Source of the DNA: an uncultured Eggerthella sp.
GTDB lineage: Bacteria > Actinomycetota > Coriobacteriia > Coriobacteriales > Eggerthellaceae
Length of the DNA: 64,000 nucleotides
Assembly (NCBI GenBank): GCA_900551155.1
Contig: URVA01000001.1
Span: 1-64,000, forward strand
Direction of reading: 5' to 3'
In this document: positions 52,720-60,624 of the stretch, piece after piece
Layout of the letters: the number at the start of each line of letters is the position of its first letter
How positions within the stretch are numbered: position 1 is the stretch's first letter
Notes under the pieces: model-generated
What the model was told of the DNA's origin: nothing
The model's input: only the letters and a program-made list of their open reading frames with translations
Database searches by the model: none
Position numbers and translations under genes: made by a program

Positions 52720-52754
52720 AAAACAAAAGCGGCATGGTTAATACCATGCCGCTT
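52720..52754 (-). terminator. Terminator of the tRNA-Leu gene
   Basis: 11-bp perfect stem AAGCGGCATGG / CCATGCCGCTT (52727-52737, 52744-52754) with a T-rich tail on the minus strand (TTGTTTTC). Confidence 0.88.
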
Positions 52755-52766
52755 GCACTTTTTAAC

Positions 52767-52850
52767 TGGTGCCGGAGGCGGGATTTGAACCCGCACGTCT
52801 TTCGACAACGGTTTTTGAGACCGCCGCGTCTGCCGTTCCGCCACTCCGGC
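52767..52850 (-). tRNA. tRNA-Leu (anticodon CAA)
   Basis: Reads UUG codons. On the minus strand, GCCGGAG at the 5' end pairs with CTCCGGC, followed by discriminator A and an encoded CCA. The T arm is GCGGG-TTCAAAT-CCCGC. The anticodon stem GCGGT / ACCGT closes the loop CTCAAAA, giving CAA. A long variable arm (TGTCGAAAGACGT region) confirms a class II tRNA. The 84-nt gene has a CCA-coding 3' end. Confidence 0.95.
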
Positions 52851-53129
52851 GCAGAAATGAATTATACCTAACTTCTGCTAAAACGCCAAAATATTTCTTA
52901 ACAAATTCCAAAAATGCAGAAAAGCACACCGAACCAACAAATTACCGTTGGGGGATGTTTTGTACGATATACGCCAAATATCCAGCTTGAAGGTCGCCTA
53001 GCCGCTTCAGTCTTGCTCGTATATCAAGGCCGTTTCATAATACTAAGCTGTTAACTAATTACGGATAGAGAGCTATTTATGCGCAGTTAGCATGTTTGCT
53101 TGATTTTAGGTACAGGGGAGGAACTGTTC

Positions 53130-54311
53130 ATGATTAATGAAAAAATGTATGGCCTTGGTGCTGAGCCTTCTGCTATTCGTGAGCTATTCGCCTACGGCAT
53201 GGCCCGTAAAGCAGAAATTGGCGATGACAAAGTATTCGACTTCAGCATTGGCAACCCAAGTGTTCCTGCTCCTGCGAAAGTTGCGCAAACTATGCATGAA
53301 TTGGCAGATTGGCCTCCTGCAGAACTGCATGCTTACTCTGCATCTGTAGGTTTGGATTCAACGCGTCAGGCTATTGCAGACAACTTGAATCGTCGTTATG
53401 GCACCAATTACGCACCTCATAACTTCTATATGACCATGGGTGCTGCTGCGTGCCTTTCTTGCTGCATTCACGCAACCGTTCTCCCAGGAGATGAAGTTAT
53501 CGTAATTTCGCCCTACTTCCCTGAATACCGCGTTTGGATCGAGCAGGCACAGGGTGTTTGTGTGGAAGTTCCTGCACGTAGCGATAATTTCCAAATTGAC
53601 ATGGATGCTATGGATGCCGCCATCAACGAGCGTACCAAGGCGGTAATTATTAATTCTCCTAACAATCCTGTTGGTGCGGTTTATACGCGCGAAACGCTTG
53701 AGAATCTGGCAGCGTTACTTCATAAGAAGCGCGAAGAATTTGGCTCTGAGTTGTTCTTGATTTCCGACGAGCCCTATCGCGAACTCGTTTATGACAACAT
53801 CGAAGTTCCTTGGGTTCCTGCAATCTATGACAACACGCTCATCTGCTATTCCTGGTCTAAGTCTCTTTCTTTGCCAGGTGACCGTATTGGATACGTGTTA
53901 GTTCCTGATGAAGTACAGAACGCAGAGCACATTCAAAAAGCAATTTCTGGTGCAGGTCGTGCACTGGGTTATATTTGCGCACCAGTATTTTTCCAGCGTG
54001 TTATTGAAAAATGCGTAGATGAGCCCGTAAATACCGAAGCGTATGCGAAAAATCGTGCACTGCTTACCGAAGGTTTGGACAAGCTTGGCTATCACTACAT
54101 TGCTCCTGATGGTGCGTTCTATTTGTGGATGAAGGCGCTCGAAGACGACGCTCAGGCATTTTCTGACCGCGCTAAAGAATACGAATTGCTGCTTGTTCCT
54201 TCTGACAGCTTTGGTGTCGGCGGCTGGGTTCGCGTAAGCTACTGCATCCCCGAAGAAGTAATTCTCAACTCAATGCCTGCTTTTGAAGCACTGAAGAAGA
54301 GCTACGAATAG
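53130..54311 (+). CDS. PLP-dependent aminotransferase, class I/II
   Basis: Fold-type I aminotransferase of 393 residues. Conserved parts are 'DFSIGNPSVPAP', 'AYSASVGLDSTRQAIADNLNRRYG', 'INSPNNPVGAVYTRETL', 'SDEPYRELVYD', the PLP lysine K244 in 'CYSWSKSLSLPGDRIGY', and the C-terminal 'GVGGWVRVSYC' arginine. Closest to aspartate/aromatic aminotransferases of anaerobes; the amino acid cannot be fixed. GGGGAGG lies 9 nt before the ATG at 53130; a frame from 53100 adds ten unlikely residues. The HAD gene downstream follows a repeat-rich 90-nt gap. Confidence 0.92.
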   Translation: MINEKMYGLGAEPSAIRELFAYGMARKAEIGDDKVFDFSIGNPSVPAPAKVAQTMHELADWPPAELHAYSASVGLDSTRQAIADNLNRRYGTNYAPHNFYMTMGAAACLSCCIHATVLPGDEVIVISPYFPEYRVWIEQAQGVCVEVPARSDNFQIDMDAMDAAINERTKAVIINSPNNPVGAVYTRETLENLAALLHKKREEFGSELFLISDEPYRELVYDNIEVPWVPAIYDNTLICYSWSKSLSLPGDRIGYVLVPDEVQNAEHIQKAISGAGRALGYICAPVFFQRVIEKCVDEPVNTEAYAKNRALLTEGLDKLGYHYIAPDGAFYLWMKALEDDAQAFSDRAKEYELLLVPSDSFGVGGWVRVSYCIPEEVILNSMPAFEALKKSYE

Positions 54312-54382
54312 CGCCAAATGTAATAGCGCAAATGAAACAGTGCCAAGTAAAACAGCGCGAATATAATAGCGTCGAAAACTAC
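54310..54382. repeat. Five degenerate tandem copies of an about 15-nt unit
   Basis: Consecutive units begin AGCGCCAAATGTAAT, AGCGCAAATGAAAC, AGTGCCAAGTAAAAC, AGCGCGAATATAAT, AGCGTCGAAAACTAC (54310-54382). All start AG(C/T)G(C/T) and are A-rich after. They fill the gap between the aminotransferase and HAD genes. Confidence 0.75.
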
Positions 54383-54401
54383 AGGAACGCGGGAATACGT
54401 A

Positions 54402-55115
54402 GTGAAGAGCACAGGTGAACATACTCCTAAGAATTTTGTAATTGAAGGTGCCATCTTTGACTGTGATGGCACCTTGCTAGACTCGCTTGATTCGTGGCGC
54501 GGTCTGGAAGGTGTGCTTTCTCAAGAGTCGCATGTTCAGGTAACGCCAGAAGAACGTGCTCTGTTTACCACTTTTACTATCCCTGAAGTTGCTCGTTATT
54601 TTCACGAGCAGTATGGATTGCTGCGCAGTGTAGATGCAGTTATTGGCTTTATTGATGACTATATGATGGACTATTACGCCCATCGAGCTCATGTTATTCC
54701 TGGGGTTTTGCCTTTTTTGGAGGCATGCGCAAGTGCGGATGTTTCAATGTGCGTAGCTTCTTCTAGTGCACAAAAGTATTTGCAGGCAGGCCTTAAGAAC
54801 GCGGGAATTGCAGGGTACTTTTCTCACGTTTTTTCCGTTGAGGATCTAGGCTCTTCCAAACGTGAGCCTTTAATTTTCACTCACGCACAGCAAGCCCTTG
54901 GAACTGATCGTGCTACAACCTGGGGCATTGACGATTCGTTCTATGCCTTGGAAACCCTTAAAAAGGCCGCGTTTCCCGCTATTGCTCTTTATGATCAGCT
55001 ATCCGATGAGGTGCGCTCTCAGGCAGAAGAACTTTGCGAATTTGCGGTATCCCGTCTTGATGAGCTTGTCATTTCCGATAACGCTTTGGCATTGCGATTT
55101 AATGAACAAGCTTAG
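54402..55115 (+). CDS. HAD-superfamily phosphatase, subfamily IA (phosphoglycolate-phosphatase-like)
   Basis: A 237-residue HAD hydrolase. Motif I is 'FDCDGTLLDS' (nucleophile and general-acid Asp about residues 20 and 22), motif II 'VASSSAQKY', motif III Lys in 'LGSSKREPLIF', and motif IV 'WGIDDSFYALETLKKA'. The small alpha cap between 'DSLDSW' and 'VIPGVL' marks subfamily IA/beta-phosphoglucomutase-like enzymes. Substrate unknown. The GTG start at 54402 has only a weak ribosome site. It converges with the TetR gene, 12 nt apart. Confidence 0.88.
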   Translation: MKSTGEHTPKNFVIEGAIFDCDGTLLDSLDSWRGLEGVLSQESHVQVTPEERALFTTFTIPEVARYFHEQYGLLRSVDAVIGFIDDYMMDYYAHRAHVIPGVLPFLEACASADVSMCVASSSAQKYLQAGLKNAGIAGYFSHVFSVEDLGSSKREPLIFTHAQQALGTDRATTWGIDDSFYALETLKKAAFPAIALYDQLSDEVRSQAEELCEFAVSRLDELVISDNALALRFNEQA

Positions 55116-55127
55116 TGAGCAAACTCC

Positions 55128-55874
55128 CTAATCAACCTGGGCAACAATTCGGGCATAAACCTTGCGACCTTCGTGCGCACTTTCATCAAAGTCGATTTCT
55201 GGTTGAATTAGTGCTGGAATAACCGAAAGGGCGCTCATATGTCCAATGTCTTCCGGAGAATGATTGTGCGCCGTGTAGCCAGAATCGGTGAGTAGCAATT
55301 CGCCGCGCTGCTTTGCATGAAAATGGTACTGAATTCCTTCATTAATGGAAAGAATGGTTACGGCACGTTCGTCTGCAGCGCACGGGCGGAACTCGCCTTC
55401 TTCAATCCCGCTTTCAATGACGTTGAGCAGTGTGTGATAAAAGGTTTTGTAGTACTCGTAGAACTTCTTGAAAGACTTAGGCTTTTTGCGAGCAGCGCTT
55501 TCAACATCAATAAAATCCAGGGGCAATTCGCACTTTTGCACTACGTCCATCATGATCAAGGTGTAGAGCTGCACCGTTCTGCTGTTAGTGAAAGAAGAAA
55601 GTTCTTCCATGGTGGGAACTTCAATTTTAGGATTAGAAATTTCTGCAAGCAGTGCTTCTTTTGAAGGGAAGTAATAATACAGCGAAGAAGGGTCCATCCC
55701 TATACGGCGAGCTAACTCGCTGATAGAAGCTTTTGCGTAGCCCTTTTCGCGGAACAGATCGAAAGCGGTGGAAATGATGCTATCGCGTGTAATGGAATGG
55801 TCGTCTACGCCGTGCTTGCGGTGAGTGTTCTTGGTTGGCTTGTTGGTGGATTTAGCAACGCTGCGTGCAGTCAT
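55128..55874 (-). CDS. TetR/AcrR-family transcriptional regulator
   Basis: A 248-residue regulator. The DNA-binding domain is at about 30-75: 'TRDSIISTAFDLFREKGYAKASISELARRIGMDPSSLYYYFPSKEALLAEI'. The C-terminal domain (about 80-248) is an all-helical ligand/dimer domain, unlike others nearby. A basic Thr/Lys-rich N-terminus precedes the HTH. The ATG at 55874 (MTARSV) is chosen; earlier in-frame starts lack family residues. It is divergent from ferritin across 211 bp that contain a dyad at 55976, so it may regulate itself and ferritin. Confidence 0.88.
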   Translation of the reverse strand: MTARSVAKSTNKPTKNTHRKHGVDDHSITRDSIISTAFDLFREKGYAKASISELARRIGMDPSSLYYYFPSKEALLAEISNPKIEVPTMEELSSFTNSRTVQLYTLIMMDVVQKCELPLDFIDVESAARKKPKSFKKFYEYYKTFYHTLLNVIESGIEEGEFRPCAADERAVTILSINEGIQYHFHAKQRGELLLTDSGYTAHNHSPEDIGHMSALSVIPALIQPEIDFDESAHEGRKVYARIVAQVD

Positions 55875-55975
55875 TTTTGTAAGCGGTCCCTTCCTTTTCC
55901 CCAGGTATAGCATTGGATACTTGTCTGAATTGTAGCAAGAGTTCAATATTATTGGATTCTGGAACCCATTCTACT

Positions 55976-55994
55976 TCGATACGATTACTATCGA
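55976..55994. promoter_or_regulatory. Candidate operator between tetR gene and ferritin
   Basis: TCGATA (55976-55981) and TATCGA (55989-55994) form a 6-bp dyad with a 7-nt centre, a spacing usual for TetR-type operators. It overlaps a TATAAA (55998-56003) that could be a -10 region for ferritin. Confidence 0.4.
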
Positions 55995-56085
55995 TTGTAT
56001 AAAAGTAATGCATGGTTATCTTTTACTAGATTGAAATAGTGTTGCATTGCTTTTACTGATGTCGTCTAAGAGAAAGTGATATGAC

Positions 56086-56595
56086 ATGGACGCAAAAGTT
56101 TACGAATTACTCAACGATCAAATCAATAAGGAACTGTATTCTGCGTATTTGTACGTTTCCTTCGCTGATTATTATGAAGAAGAAGGTCTTTCTGGTTTTG
56201 CAAATTGGTACATGATTCAGGCAGCTGAAGAGCGCGATCATGCTCTAAAGATTCGTGATTACCTGCACGACAATGGTTGCAAGGTTGTTTTGGGCGCCAT
56301 TGCTGCTCCTGATAAGACGTTTTCTTCTTACATTGAGCCACTTGAGGCAGGTTTGGAGCACGAAAAATACGTTACATCTTTGATTAACAACATTTATGCC
56401 GCCGCTTATGAGGTAAAAGATTTTCGCACGATGAAGTTCTTGGACTGGTTTATCGAAGAGCAGGGCGAAGAGGAAACCACCGCAGAAGATATGGTTACCA
56501 AAATGAAGCTGTTCGGCTCTGATGCTAAGGCTCTTTATGACTTAGATCAGGAATATGCTGGTCGTGTTGCTACTCCTGCCGATAGCGCTGAATAA
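56086..56595 (+). CDS. Ferritin (non-haem, FtnA type)
   Basis: Iron-storage protein, 169 residues, four-helix bundle. The ferroxidase site is visible: E16 in 'QINKELYSAYLY', E49 and H52 in 'AAEERDHALKI', then Glu in 'LEHEKYVT' and 'DWFIEEQGEEE'. No haem-binding Met of bacterioferritin. In an anaerobe it works with superoxide reductase (5679) to control iron and oxygen damage. AGAGAAAG precedes the ATG. Divergent from TetR; a terminator follows. Confidence 0.95.
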   Translation: MDAKVYELLNDQINKELYSAYLYVSFADYYEEEGLSGFANWYMIQAAEERDHALKIRDYLHDNGCKVVLGAIAAPDKTFSSYIEPLEAGLEHEKYVTSLINNIYAAAYEVKDFRTMKFLDWFIEEQGEEETTAEDMVTKMKLFGSDAKALYDLDQEYAGRVATPADSAE

Positions 56596-56638
56596 ACTTC
56601 GCTTAGCCACATATAGCTTAGGTACATATAACGTGTTT

Positions 56639-56675
56639 AGACGCGGAATAATTTTCCGCGTCTTTCTTTTTCTTT
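56639..56675 (+). terminator. Rho-independent terminator after ferritin
   Basis: 10-bp stem AGACGCGGAA / TTCCGCGTCT with a 5-nt loop, then TTCTTTTTCTTTT. Confidence 0.95.
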
Positions 56676-56753
56676 TAGCTGTTTGGAATTTATAGTGTTT
56701 GTTGGCTACATAAAATGGCAAGCAAACAAAAAATGATGAGAGGGGATAGGGCA

Positions 56754-57245
56754 ATGGGTAACGAAGTGAATTCAGTAGAAGAAAAGTTGGCTTTCGCAAA
56801 AGAGCTAGGCGATATCGTGCAAATTGGCATCGTGGTTGAAGATATGGAGAAAACCAAACAAGCCATGCGCACTGTTTTTGGACTTGAATCTGAAGCTGGT
56901 GGAGAGTCGCTTTATCGTGGTTGCTTGTACAGGACCGAAGGCGAAACAGTAGACGCCCCAGTAATTTCTGCTTTCTATAACTTCTTTAATATTCAGCTAG
57001 AGTTTTTGCAGCCCGTAGGAGAAACTCCCAGTGTTTGGCGTGATTATTTAGATAAAGGCCAATTCGGATTGCATCATATTCGTTTTGATGTAGATGACAA
57101 CGATCGCATTACTGAACTCATGAAAGAACGTGGTATTGGTATTTGGATGGAAGGGCAGTCGCTTATTAACCCAAAGGCTAAATTTACCTATTACGATTCC
57201 CTGGATGAATTGGGCTTTGTTATTGAAGTGGTAACGCGAGCCTAG
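56754..57245 (+). CDS. VOC-superfamily (glyoxalase-like) protein
   Basis: A 163-residue vicinal-oxygen-chelate protein with two beta-alpha-beta-beta-beta modules: 'DIVQIGIVVEDMEKTKQAM' and 'GLHHIRFDVDDNDRITELMKERG'. Metal-ligand positions look like Gln (in place of the usual first His), Glu in 'NIQLEFLQPV', His in 'LHHIRF' and Glu in 'GFVIEVV'. The nearest enzyme type is methylmalonyl-CoA epimerase or a dioxygenase-like protein, not fixed. AGAGGGGATAGGG precedes ATG 56754; an earlier ATG at 56715 lacks a site. A hairpin terminator follows. Confidence 0.82.
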   Translation: MGNEVNSVEEKLAFAKELGDIVQIGIVVEDMEKTKQAMRTVFGLESEAGGESLYRGCLYRTEGETVDAPVISAFYNFFNIQLEFLQPVGETPSVWRDYLDKGQFGLHHIRFDVDDNDRITELMKERGIGIWMEGQSLINPKAKFTYYDSLDELGFVIEVVTRA

Positions 57246-57288
57246 GCTGCAGGATGCCTGGAGATTGCTCTAAACAAAATCAGCAACA

Positions 57289-57325
57289 AAAAGCACCGTT
57301 GTTTAAAACAGCGGTGCTTTTGATT
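57289..57325. terminator. Bidirectional terminator between VOC and 4-TM genes
   Basis: AAAAGCACCG / CGGTGCTTTT (57289-57322) with an inner TGTTT/AAACA pairing. A- and T-runs flank both sides, so it can serve both converging genes. Confidence 0.85.
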
Positions 57326-57344
57326 TGATTTAATTATGCCGTGC

Positions 57345-57716
57345 TTAGTCATTTGCGCCCAAGATAGCGTTCATGATGGTAGAGACAAGAGAAATCACAA
57401 TGGCGGCAACAAAGCCCGATCCGAAAGTGGCAATTTCTAATCCCGCGCCAAAAAGCGCGTTGCTTATGCCTGCTGCAAGATAAAGCAGAAGGGTATTAAT
57501 TACAAGGTAGAAAACGCCGAGCGAGATAATGGTTATCGGAAGACCGAGCAGCTGCAAAATAGGCTTAATGGTCATATTAAGAAGCGCTATTACCAAAGCA
57601 ACAATAAGGATAGAGGCCCATGCTGCACCAGTGCCGATAACTTCTATACCAGGAACTAACCAGGCAGCAACTGCAACAGCGACAAAAATAGCTATGGTGC
57701 GAAGAACGAATTGCAT
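57345..57716 (-). CDS. Four-TM membrane protein (phage-holin superfamily IV / DUF-type)
   Basis: A 123-residue hydrophobic protein with four TM helices. 'AIFVAVAVAAWLVPGIEVIG', '[37 protein letters not shown]' and 'FVAAIVISLVSTIMNAIL' match the PF04020-type 'four-TMS phage holin' family found widely on bacterial chromosomes, where phage origin is not implied. AAAGGAGCC lies 4 nt before the ATG at 57716; a longer frame to 57791 lacks a site. Function unknown. Confidence 0.85.
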   Translation of the reverse strand: MQFVLRTIAIFVAVAVAAWLVPGIEVIGTGAAWASILIVALVIALLNMTIKPILQLLGLPITIISLGVFYLVINTLLLYLAAGISNALFGAGLEIATFGSGFVAAIVISLVSTIMNAILGAND

Positions 57717-57851
57717 TGAGGCTCCTTTATAACATGCTGGTTTACTAAAGTACTGGTTTACAATGGGTACGCTAGCAAAGAAGCATGCCATTTAGCAACA
57801 AGCGCATGGCATCTGTTGCTTGTTGGTAAGATTGCCCCTACGTGTTTTCTG

Positions 57852-57933
57852 CTGGTCGCGTTGGCAGTGGCTATAGCTGGTCACGTTGGTAGTGGTTATA
57901 AATACTGGTCATACTGGCAGTAAGTATAGATAG
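57852..57933. repeat. Three degenerate tandem repeats upstream of tilS
   Basis: CTGGTCGCGTTGGCAGTGGC..., CTGGTCACGTTGGTAGTGGT... and CTGGTCATACTGGCAGTAAG... start at 57852, 57877 and 57905, with lengths 25, 28 and 29. The third copy ends 28 nt before the tilS start. All three share CTGGTC and the (T/C)TGG(C/T)AGT block. Confidence 0.78.
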
Positions 57934-57961
57934 TCGTTTGTTTGAAGAAAGAGGCTTTTGC

Positions 57962-59065
57962 ATGATCGTAACGGTCGAGCAAACAATCCAAAAACATGCC
58001 TTGTTTAATTCGGCAACACCTGTGGTCTTGATGGTTTCTGGCGGTTCGGACTCCACGGCGCTTGCCTATGTAATGCATGATTTATTTAAACGCAACCTTG
58101 TTGGCCAGCCCGCCATTCTTCATGTGAATCATAAGCTTCGCGGAGCGGATGCCGACCAAGATCAGTACTTTGTTCAACAGCTTGCAAATAAACTTGATAT
58201 TCCTTTTTTCGCTTGCGAAATTAATGTGGCAGCTCTCGCGCAGGAATCGGGTGGAAATATTGAGGCCATCGGGCGAAGTGAACGATACATTGCTGCCCAA
58301 CAGGCACTGGAAAGTCTGTGCCGCCATGTGATGGTGCCCATATCTGAAGGGCGCATTGTCACTGCTCATACACAAGATGATCGGGTGGAAAATTTTTACA
58401 TGCGCTCAATTGTAGGAACAGGACCAGGCGGTTTTCGCTCTATGCTGTATCGCAATGGCGCCATTGTTCGCCCGTGTTTAGATGTGTCGCGCGAACAGTT
58501 GCGGCAATATATTCAAGATTTGCCGCAAGATGCCGTTGTTGTTGACGAGCAGGGTAATCGTTGGCGTGAAGATGCTACCAATGCGCATACCGACAGATTC
58601 CGTGCTTTCGTTCGCCACGAGATAATTCCTAAGGCAAAGCAACGCAATTCTCAGCTGCTTGACACCTTGTGCCGAACGATGAATTTAATCGCCGATGAAG
58701 ACGACTATCTTGATAACCAGGCAAAAGAAATCACAGAAAAGCATCTTGAATGGATAGGCTTGCAGGAAGACGGAACATATGACGGGTGTCTGTTCCTTCC
58801 TGAATTTGGTAGCGTCGCGCGCCCATTGCAGCGTCGTGTAGTTTTGTCAGTGCTAGAGATATTCGTAGGTAGGGAAGCACGTATTGAGTCATCTACCATA
58901 GAAGCGCTGCTTTCTGCCTTTGACGAAACGGGCAAGCCTATCAGCGGATACGTTACGAATATTCAAGGCGATTTAGCGGTAAGTGCCAATAAGCGTGGGG
59001 TTTTGGTTGAGCCTATGGCAGTATTTAGAGCACGTCGAAAGCCCAATAAAGCAACGAATTCTTAA
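57962..59065 (+). CDS. tilS: tRNA(Ile)-lysidine synthase
   Basis: Converts C34 of tRNA-Ile(CAU) to lysidine using ATP and lysine. The 367-residue protein has the PP-loop 'MVSGGSDSTALAY', 'LHVNHKLRGADADQDQYFV', 'AHTQDDRVENF' (HxxxDxxExx motif), 'MRSIVGTGPGGFRSM' and 'EDATNAHTDRFRAFVRHEIIP' (the NLDRxRxRN-type region). ATG 57962 follows AGAGG; a frame from 57938 is less likely. It is the first gene of the tilS-maf-hpt-ftsH-folP run, though it lies 150 nt before maf. Confidence 0.94.
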   Translation: MIVTVEQTIQKHALFNSATPVVLMVSGGSDSTALAYVMHDLFKRNLVGQPAILHVNHKLRGADADQDQYFVQQLANKLDIPFFACEINVAALAQESGGNIEAIGRSERYIAAQQALESLCRHVMVPISEGRIVTAHTQDDRVENFYMRSIVGTGPGGFRSMLYRNGAIVRPCLDVSREQLRQYIQDLPQDAVVVDEQGNRWREDATNAHTDRFRAFVRHEIIPKAKQRNSQLLDTLCRTMNLIADEDDYLDNQAKEITEKHLEWIGLQEDGTYDGCLFLPEFGSVARPLQRRVVLSVLEIFVGREARIESSTIEALLSAFDETGKPISGYVTNIQGDLAVSANKRGVLVEPMAVFRARRKPNKATNS

Positions 59066-59215
59066 GAGCTAACGTGTTGGGCGCCTTTTTGAGACAAACG
59101 TATGCGTGCGCTATTATCGAACCGAACTGGTGCGCACGTTTTTTGACAGTATTGAAAGAAAGATACAAACGTGATGCCTGTTTCGCTAACAAGGTGTCAG
59201 CTGTAAGGAGAATAC

Positions 59216-59899
59216 ATGGCAACCGTATCTATTCCCGTAAACGTAATTTTGGCTTCTAAAAGCCCTCGAAGAAAGCAGCTGCTTGAAGATGCAGGCGTGA
59301 AGTTTACGGTATTTACAGGATCGTCCGAAGTTGATGAATCGCTCGAACCTGATCTGCGTGCGCAACCAGCTGAAGCGGTTAAAAAACTTGCTGAACGTAA
59401 AGCAGGTGCGGTGGTCCAGGAAATCCTTGCAAGCAATCCTGTGGGTCTCGGTATCGTCATTGGTGCAGATACTACCGTAGTGCTTGACGGCGAAATGTTT
59501 GGCAAGCCATACAGCGCCGATCATGCGCGTGAAATGCTCGGCCGCCTTTCTGGTAGAACTCATGAGGTTATTACGGGTGTTTCTGTGTGGATGATCTTGC
59601 TGAATGAAACCGAAGAAAAGGGCGGCGACGGAAAGGTATCGCTGGCATTTCGTTCCTTTACTGAATCAAGTTTCGTTACCTTCAAAGAGCTTTCAAAAGA
59701 AGACATTAATGCCTATGTTGCAACAGGCGAGACTATCGATAAGGCTGGTGCCTACGGAATCCAAGGCAAGGGCGGCAGCCTGGTGGAAAAGTATGAAGGC
59801 GATTTCAATAATATCGTGGGATTACCAGTGGATACCCTGCTCAAAAACTTCCCTGATATTCTGAAGGAATCCATCGAGGCAGAAGTGGCAGAACAGTGA
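59216..59899 (+). CDS. Maf family nucleotide pyrophosphatase
   Basis: House-cleaning nucleoside triphosphate pyrophosphatase acting on dTTP/UTP or modified nucleotides. The 227-residue protein has 'ILASKSPRRKQLLEDAG' (S/A-SxRR motif), 'GADTTVVLDGEMFGKP', 'LSGRTHEVITGV', 'YVATGETIDKAGAYGIQGKGG' and 'EGDFNNIVGLPV'. AAGGAGAATAC lies before the ATG. An insert of about 15 residues near 'EETEEKGGDGK' is unusual. Spacing 150 nt from tilS and 118 nt to hpt. Confidence 0.94.
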   Translation: MATVSIPVNVILASKSPRRKQLLEDAGVKFTVFTGSSEVDESLEPDLRAQPAEAVKKLAERKAGAVVQEILASNPVGLGIVIGADTTVVLDGEMFGKPYSADHAREMLGRLSGRTHEVITGVSVWMILLNETEEKGGDGKVSLAFRSFTESSFVTFKELSKEDINAYVATGETIDKAGAYGIQGKGGSLVEKYEGDFNNIVGLPVDTLLKNFPDILKESIEAEVAEQ

Positions 59900-60017
59900 A
59901 GATTTGCTGCAGAACAGTGACAGCAATCTTTCATGTTTAACGTGATTGGTCTGCTTTTGTTACACTAAGCGACGTGTATTTATAATCAAGCTCACTCTAG
60001 GGTGGGAAGAAAGGCAA

Positions 60018-60563
60018 ATGGTGGGGCTACATCCTGATCTGGATCGCGTTCTTTTTACGGAGGACGAAATCCGCAACCGCGTCAAAGAATTAGGCGCGCG
60101 CATTACGCAGGACTATGCTGGGGAACGTATTGTTGTTGTTTCCATACTTCGCGGTGCAGCTATTTTTATGGCTGATCTGGTTCGTGAAATTAAACTGCCT
60201 CTTGAAATGGACTTCATGGCAGTTTCTTCTTACGGCAATGCTGCGAAAAGTTCTGGCGAAGTCCGCGTATTGAAAGATCTAACAAACCCCATTGCTGGCA
60301 AGCATGTCATTATTGCAGAAGATGTTTTGGATAGCGGGCTTACGCTTCGCTATTTGATGAAGGAGCTAGAATCACGCAATCCAGCTTCTTTGGAAATTGC
60401 AATGCTTCTGCATAAGAACACGCCTCGTCAGGCCGATATTGACTGTAAGTACATTGGTTTTGAATGTCCTGATGAATTTATTGTGGGATATGGTTTGGAT
60501 TACGCAGAGCGTTATCGAAACTTGCCCTTCATCGGGGTATTGAAGCCAGAAATAATTAAGTAA
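60018..60563 (+). CDS. hpt: Hypoxanthine phosphoribosyltransferase
   Basis: Purine salvage enzyme converting hypoxanthine or guanine to IMP or GMP. The 181-residue protein has 'VVSILRGAAIFMADLVR', 'MAVSSYG', the PRPP loop 'VIIAEDVLDSGLTLRYL' and 'FIVGYGLDYAERYRNLPFIGVL'. ATG 60018 has AAAGG 4 nt upstream; the frame from 59946 adds non-conserved residues. It lies 61 nt before ftsH, an order seen in many bacteria (tilS-hpt-ftsH). Confidence 0.95.
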   Translation: MVGLHPDLDRVLFTEDEIRNRVKELGARITQDYAGERIVVVSILRGAAIFMADLVREIKLPLEMDFMAVSSYGNAAKSSGEVRVLKDLTNPIAGKHVIIAEDVLDSGLTLRYLMKELESRNPASLEIAMLLHKNTPRQADIDCKYIGFECPDEFIVGYGLDYAERYRNLPFIGVLKPEIIK

Positions 60564-60624
60564 AATCAGATCGGTGATTTTAGAATAGAGAGAGTTTCTT
60601 AAAAGATAAGGAATACAGCACTTT

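Larger units (their letters stand above)
52545..53129. other. Non-protein region around tRNA-Leu
   Basis: 585 nt between the prepilin peptidase and the aminotransferase. The tRNA gene and its terminator (separate entries) occupy the middle. The flanks (52545-52719 and 52851-53129) are A/T-rich and hold the promoters of the tRNA (leftward) and the aminotransferase (rightward), which I cannot place precisely. Confidence 0.5.

Noticed and set aside
52767..52850. Small plus-strand protein over the tRNA
   Set aside because: The stretch folds as a complete class II tRNA on the minus strand; the open frame is incidental.
57345..57716. Prophage holin
   Set aside because: Four-TM proteins of this family are common chromosomal genes; no lysin or other phage genes are nearby.
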